Source: Lachnospiraceae bacterium
GTDB lineage: Bacteria; Bacillota; Clostridia; Lachnospirales; Lachnospiraceae
Length of the DNA: 9,543 bases
Assembly (NCBI GenBank): GCA_014804495.1
Contig: JAAUZS010000026.1
Span: forward strand, 1 to 9,543
Reading direction: 5' to 3'
Shown: one piece after another, positions 7,051-9,543 of the stretch
How the letters are laid out: every line of letters starts with the position of its first letter
Numbering within the stretch: position 1 is the stretch's first letter
Position numbers and translations under genes: made by a program
The notes under the pieces: generated by a model
The model's input: only the letters and a program-made list of their open reading frames with translations
Database searches by the model: none
Told to the model about the DNA's origin: nothing

Positions 7051-7858
7051 AATCAAACACCTCTATCCTCTCGTCTTTTTTCGTAAAAATGCTGTTCGTC
7101 GTAAAAACCTTCTCAATCAGTCCGCTCGTCAGGACATCGCCTTCCAGAATCGTATTTTCACAATGAGAAATATACAGATAAATCTCCTTTGCTCCCAGCT
7201 CTTTCAGCTTCTTGGCGCTGAAATAAAAAGTACCGCCTTTACTGGAAATGTCGTCTACAATCAGAATCTTTTTGCCACAGATACAATCTGTCATGCCGGA
7301 TACGTCCAGACCTTTGATTTCTCCCGTCTTCCAGTCACGATTCTTAATCCCGAAGGCATAAGGCAGATGGAACATTCCGGAATACCGCTTGCACGCACCT
7401 TCATCAGGATAGAACATCGTCAGTTCGTCTGTGCCACCAATTCTGTCAATGACTTTTCTGATAAAAGTTTCAGGAGTTCTCACCAGAACTTTATTAATCA
7501 GCGCTTCGCTGACAGAAGAATGCGGATCCAACACGGTAACGGAATTAAAATCCAGCCAGTTGATGACTTCTGCAAAATATTTAAGCGTAAAAACATCTTC
7601 TACCTCTTTCACACGATCCTGACGCGCATTCGGGATATAAGGCATATCGAGAGACAACTCTGTCACGCCGTGCGTCCTAAGGTGTCCTGCCAGATAGATC
7701 AGCGCCACAAGTTCTTCATTATTCTCAAATAACCAAGTTATTGTCGCTTTCTGCTCTTTTTCATTCTGACTGCAGTCCGCTGAAATTTGTTCTTTTAATA
7801 AAAGCGTTCCGTCCGGAAATTTATTGACACACACGTCATTTTTATTAATTCTGATCAT
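7043..7858 (-). CDS. prs: Short ribose-phosphate pyrophosphokinase homologue, candidate ADP-ribose pyrophosphate synthetase
   Basis: A 271-residue member of the PRPP synthetase family, which transfers pyrophosphate from ATP to C1 of ribose 5-phosphate. Visible parts: PYIPNARQDR at 73-82, the metal site DPHS at 111-114 (canonical DLHA), YPDEGACKRY at 150-159, GIKNRD at 170-175, and the phosphoribosyl loop LIVDDISSKGGTF at 199-211 (canonical VDDMIDTAGT). It is about 40 residues shorter than housekeeping Prs. It lacks the usual N-terminal FxGNxxxxLA segment, and its loop is altered in the way I recall for Prs-like proteins paired with NadV in phages and accessory operons. In phage NARP1 such a homologue (Adps) pyrophosphorylates ADP-ribose instead. 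Here it overlaps the nadV-like gene and presumably feeds it its co-substrate. AAGGAG lies 7 nt before the ATG. Family certain; substrate inferred. Confidence 0.88.
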   Translation of the reverse strand: MIRINKNDVCVNKFPDGTLLLKEQISADCSQNEKEQKATITWLFENNEELVALIYLAGHLRTHGVTELSLDMPYIPNARQDRVKEVEDVFTLKYFAEVINWLDFNSVTVLDPHSSVSEALINKVLVRTPETFIRKVIDRIGGTDELTMFYPDEGACKRYSGMFHLPYAFGIKNRDWKTGEIKGLDVSGMTDCICGKKILIVDDISSKGGTFYFSAKKLKELGAKEIYLYISHCENTILEGDVLTSGLIEKVFTTNSIFTKKDERIEVFDYE

Positions 7859-7887
7859 AGTTGCTCTCCTTCTGTTTTTGAAACTTT

Positions 7888-8415
7888 TTATACCTCAATC
7901 TGACACATTTGCATTGTTTTCAAAGCAGCCTCATGGCTCTCCGGTGTCACGCCCGCACAGCAGTCCGCTTTGACTGTAATTTTTGCTTCCGGAAAATTAG
8001 CTTTTAACAATAACACATTAGAAACGACACATATGTCAGTACAAAGACCTAAGCATTCGATTTCCAGTTCCTCCTGACATCCGATTTCACGAACCTCATC
8101 AATTAACTTCGTAGAACCAAATGTTCCTTTTTCAAGCGTCACATAATCTTTTCCGGATAACGCCGTCTGTATTTTTTCGTTCAACAGCCATCCCTCTGTC
8201 CCCTTGATACAGTGCGGAACCGGAAGCTTTTTCCCCTCTGACGTTTCCAGATAATTGCTCTGATGGGTATCCATTGTCACAAAAATTTTACCGGTGAACC
8301 GTGCGATTTCAGCTGCTGCCTTTTCAACGATTGCGACCGCTTCCTTTGTTCCCAATGCCCCGTCAATAAAATCTTTCTGCATATCCACTACTACCAATAC
8401 TTTTTTCATGTTCAT
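7888..8415 (-). CDS. pncA: Nicotinamidase / isochorismatase-like cysteine hydrolase
   Basis: Predicted to deamidate nicotinamide to nicotinate and ammonia. The 175-residue protein has the complete triad of the family: D11 in VVDMQKDF, K96 in LEKGTFGS, and the nucleophile C129 in GLCTDICVVSN. Metal ligands are likely in MDTH (D49, H51) and VPHC (H68). The pattern DTHxxNY...EGKKLPVPHCIKGTEGW belongs to a common Firmicute branch whose substrate is often only assumed. The position as first gene of an operon with nadV- and nadE-type genes is the main support for nicotinamide. AAAGGAG stands 6 nt before ATG 8415 (12 nt before a second ATG at 8409). The prs-like gene starts 29 nt downstream. Confidence 0.87.
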   Translation of the reverse strand: MNMKKVLVVVDMQKDFIDGALGTKEAVAIVEKAAAEIARFTGKIFVTMDTHQSNYLETSEGKKLPVPHCIKGTEGWLLNEKIQTALSGKDYVTLEKGTFGSTKLIDEVREIGCQEELEIECLGLCTDICVVSNVLLLKANFPEAKITVKADCCAGVTPESHEAALKTMQMCQIEV

Positions 8416-8463
8416 TACCTGCTCCTTTCAATTATAACTTACTTTGTTTTTGTTATTATTTAT

Positions 8464-8476
8464 TTGTTATTAACAA
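8464..8476. promoter_or_regulatory. Perfect palindrome TTGTTATTAACAA, candidate NrtR operator
   Basis: A 6+1+6 bp perfect inverted repeat abuts the -10 hexamer of the pncA operon promoter and covers the expected transcription start, the right place for a repressor. A direct copy of its half (TATTAACA) recurs at 8482-8489, inside the promoter spacer. No other copy was noticed in the window. Assignment to the NrtR encoded at the end of the operon is inference. Confidence 0.5.
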
Positions 8477-8504
8477 TAATATATTAACATATTAATTTTG
8501 TCAA
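8476..8504 (-). promoter_or_regulatory. Sigma-A-type promoter of the NAD operon
   Basis: On the minus strand the -35 is TTGACA (8499-8504), the spacer 17 bp, and the -10 TATTAT (8476-8481). The start would be near 8469, giving an A-rich leader of about 54 nt before pncA. All six genes downstream are close or overlapping, and no terminator is seen between 8415 and 2142. Confidence 0.8.
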
Positions 8505-8526
8505 CAGCAAATTTTAATTTTTTATA
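8498..8526 (+). promoter_or_regulatory. Possible divergent promoter toward the recombinase
   Basis: On the plus strand TTGTCA (8498-8503), a 17-bp spacer and TTTATA (8521-8526) could drive the small gene and recombinase. The -35 boxes of the two divergent promoters would share bases (TTGTCAA). The -10 is weak and the region is simply A/T-rich. Confidence 0.3.
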
Positions 8527-8546
8527 TTTTTTCTGTAAAACATTTC

Positions 8547-8561
8547 TCAAAAACTTTTTGA
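8547..8561. repeat. Perfect 15-bp palindrome TCAAAAACTTTTTGA
   Basis: A 7+1+7 perfect inverted repeat lies in the divergent intergenic region between the NAD operon and the recombinase genes. It is A/T-only in the arms except for one C/G pair. It could be an operator for the recombinase operon or a subsite for the recombinase. Confidence 0.45.
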
Positions 8562-8633
8562 AAAAAGGACATAATCGGGCAGGTAAACACCGTATATTGT
8601 TATAAAAGACCATGCCATTGAGGGTTGAGCGCA

Positions 8634-8804
8634 TTGCACCAAGAGGCACAAGAAGCAACGGATTACACGATTGAAAGAGAATTTCTGGGAGATATCACCG
8701 CCACAGAACTTGTAGAGCAGATTATCCGGTCACACCTTTTTCCCGCTTCCGGTCAGAAAACAGCACTATCACAGGAAGATAGAAAGGCATTGGAATTTTT
8801 ATGA
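8634..8804 (+). CDS. Small conserved-type protein preceding the serine recombinase
   Basis: 56 codons starting at TTG 8634, with GAGGG 9 nt upstream. The frame is closed by a TGA at 8619, so the gene cannot extend further than TTG 8625. The sequence reads YTIEREFLGDITATELVEQIIRSHL near the start, a pattern (Y-T-V/I-x-R-x-F-L-G ... I-I-R-x-H-L) I recall from short proteins encoded just before large serine recombinases in Firmicute integrative elements; this is memory, not a search. Its stop overlaps the recombinase ATG (ATGA at 8801-8804), so the two are translationally coupled, and it may be an accessory or regulator of recombination. Confidence 0.7.
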   Translation: MHQEAQEATDYTIEREFLGDITATELVEQIIRSHLFPASGQKTALSQEDRKALEFL

Positions 8805-9543
8805 AAAAAGAAAAACTTTTTCATGTAGCAGAATATATCAGATTATCCAGAGACGATGGTGACAAAGTGGAAAGTGACAGCATTGTCAATCAGAAAAAAT
8901 TCCTCGCTGATTACCTAAACGGCAAAGAGACACTGCTTGTATATGATATTTATATCGACGACGGCTTCACCGGAACGAATTATGATCGTCCCGCATTCCG
9001 GCGGATGATAGGCGATATTGAATCAGGAAAAGTCAACTGCGTCATCGTTAAAGACCTGTCCCGGTTCGGGCGTGACTATATAGATACAGGCAGATATCTG
9101 GAACGATATTTTCCGGAGCGGAATGTCAGATTCATTTCTGTCACAGATAATATTGACAGCTTTGAGCAATCTTACGATATGCTTCTTCCCATCAAAAATA
9201 TTTTTAACGAACAGTATGCCAGGGATATTTCCCGAAAAATCCACGCTTCCGTTCTAACAAAGCAAAAAGCTGGAGAGTTCATCGGAGCTTTTACTTCCTA
9301 TGGCTATAAGAAGTCACCCTCTGATAAGAACAGACTGGTCATCGACGAATATGCCGCCGGCATTGTGCGCAGAATTTTCGCTCTCTACAACGCGGGCTAT
9401 GGAAAACTCCGAATTGCAGGCATTTTAAACGAAGATGGCATTCTCTGTCCTTCCGCTTATAAAAGAGCGAACGGCGAGCATTACCGGAACGCTAACCATA
9501 TGGATAGCGCATCTTATTGGAGTTATTCGACCATCCACCGTAT
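8801..9543 (+). CDS. Large serine recombinase (TndX/TnpX-like), 5' part only
   Basis: The frame is open from ATG 8801 through the right edge, giving 247 codons of a protein that is normally about 500-560 residues. The N-terminal resolvase/invertase catalytic domain is intact: nucleophile S16 in AEYIRLSRDDGD, DDGFTGTNYDRPAF at about 57-70, and VKDLSRFGRDYIDTGRYLE at about 86-104. The start of the recombinase domain follows (FGYKK-like TSYGYKK, RRIFALYNAGYG, IAGILNEDGI, then YWSYSTIHR). Such enzymes cut and rejoin attachment sites with a 2-bp core and move integrative and mobilisable elements. It is transcribed away from the NAD operon. The zinc-ribbon and coiled-coil part lies outside the window. 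Very likely functional as far as seen. Confidence 0.95.
   Translation, partial: MKKEKLFHVAEYIRLSRDDGDKVESDSIVNQKKFLADYLNGKETLLVYDIYIDDGFTGTNYDRPAFRRMIGDIESGKVNCVIVKDLSRFGRDYIDTGRYLERYFPERNVRFISVTDNIDSFEQSYDMLLPIKNIFNEQYARDISRKIHASVLTKQKAGEFIGAFTSYGYKKSPSDKNRLVIDEYAAGIVRRIFALYNAGYGKLRIAGILNEDGILCPSAYKRANGEHYRNANHMDSASYWSYSTIHR

Larger units (their letters stand above)
2155..9543. mobile_element. Putative integrated element carrying an NAD-reconstitution operon; right end outside the window
   Basis: The left boundary is the point where deacetylase-like sequence stops, about 2153-2165, with the palindrome GCCGGC at 2154-2159. The block contains a regulated metabolic operon and a divergent large serine recombinase with its small partner gene. 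Recombinase genes of this class usually lie at one end of their element. The right boundary is not visible, and no second attachment site can be compared, so extent and mobility are inference. Confidence 0.45.

Noticed and set aside
8470..8658. Minus-strand 62-codon open frame across the divergent control region
   Set aside because: It runs through the NAD operon promoter and the start of the plus-strand small gene, has no ribosome binding site and an A/T-driven Lys/Phe/Tyr-rich composition; non-coding shadow.
9023..9244. Minus-strand 73-codon frame inside the recombinase
   Set aside because: It is antisense to conserved recombinase motifs; shadow frame.
1..9543. tRNA/rRNA genes, CRISPR array, insertion-sequence terminal repeats, riboswitch
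   Set aside because: No cloverleaf-like sequence, regularly spaced repeats, transposase or recognisable riboswitch core was seen on reading both strands; intergenic gaps are all under about 220 bp.

Overview
The window looks like a piece of a low-to-mid GC Firmicute chromosome, most likely class Clostridia and probably Lachnospiraceae. The reasons are strong AGGAGG-type ribosome binding sites, A/T-rich consensus sigma-A promoters, a clostridial-type polysaccharide deacetylase, and a large serine recombinase of the kind found on Clostridia integrative elements. The genus assignment is inference.

Layout. Bases 1-2155 hold a resident minus-strand locus: a partial two-helix membrane protein (running off the left edge), a coiled-coil protein of unknown function, and the 3' three quarters of a polysaccharide deacetylase whose 5' end is missing. 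At about 2153-2165 this locus is abruptly joined to a foreign-looking block. Bases 2142-8415 are a tightly packed minus-strand operon, in transcription order: nicotinamidase (pncA), a short PRPP-synthetase homologue, a NadV/NAMPT homologue, ammonia-type NAD synthetase (nadE), a radical SAM protein fused to an aspartyl-tRNA-synthetase-like catalytic domain, and an NrtR-type Nudix/winged-helix regulator. A near-perfect promoter (TTGACA, 17 bp, TATTAT) with a 13-bp perfect palindrome over the -10/start region lies just upstream. Facing the other way, bases 8634-9543 hold a 56-codon gene translationally coupled (ATGA overlap) to a large serine recombinase that runs off the right edge. The simplest reading is a recombinase-mobilised element carrying the NAD operon as cargo, inserted into the deacetylase gene.

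How the genes may work together. Four enzymes can rebuild NAD+ from the products of NAD+ breakdown (nicotinamide and ADP-ribose or a pentose phosphate). PncA turns nicotinamide into nicotinate plus ammonia. The Prs-like enzyme makes an activated ribose pyrophosphate. The NadV-like enzyme joins the base to it. NadE amidates the acid dinucleotide. The NadV-like protein has Ala where mammalian NAMPT has the Asp that recognises the nicotinamide amide, which fits nicotinate as its substrate and explains why a nicotinamidase and an NAD synthetase flank it. If the short Prs acts on ADP-ribose, as in the phage NARP1 pathway, the route would give NaAD directly and need no adenylyltransferase; none is encoded here. 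NrtR proteins sense ADP-ribose, so the operon would be induced when NAD+ is being destroyed. The radical SAM-AspRS-like fusion, start-codon-coupled to nadE, has no assigned role and is the most novel component.

Limits: all functions are read from motifs by eye. No database search, structure prediction or alignment was run.
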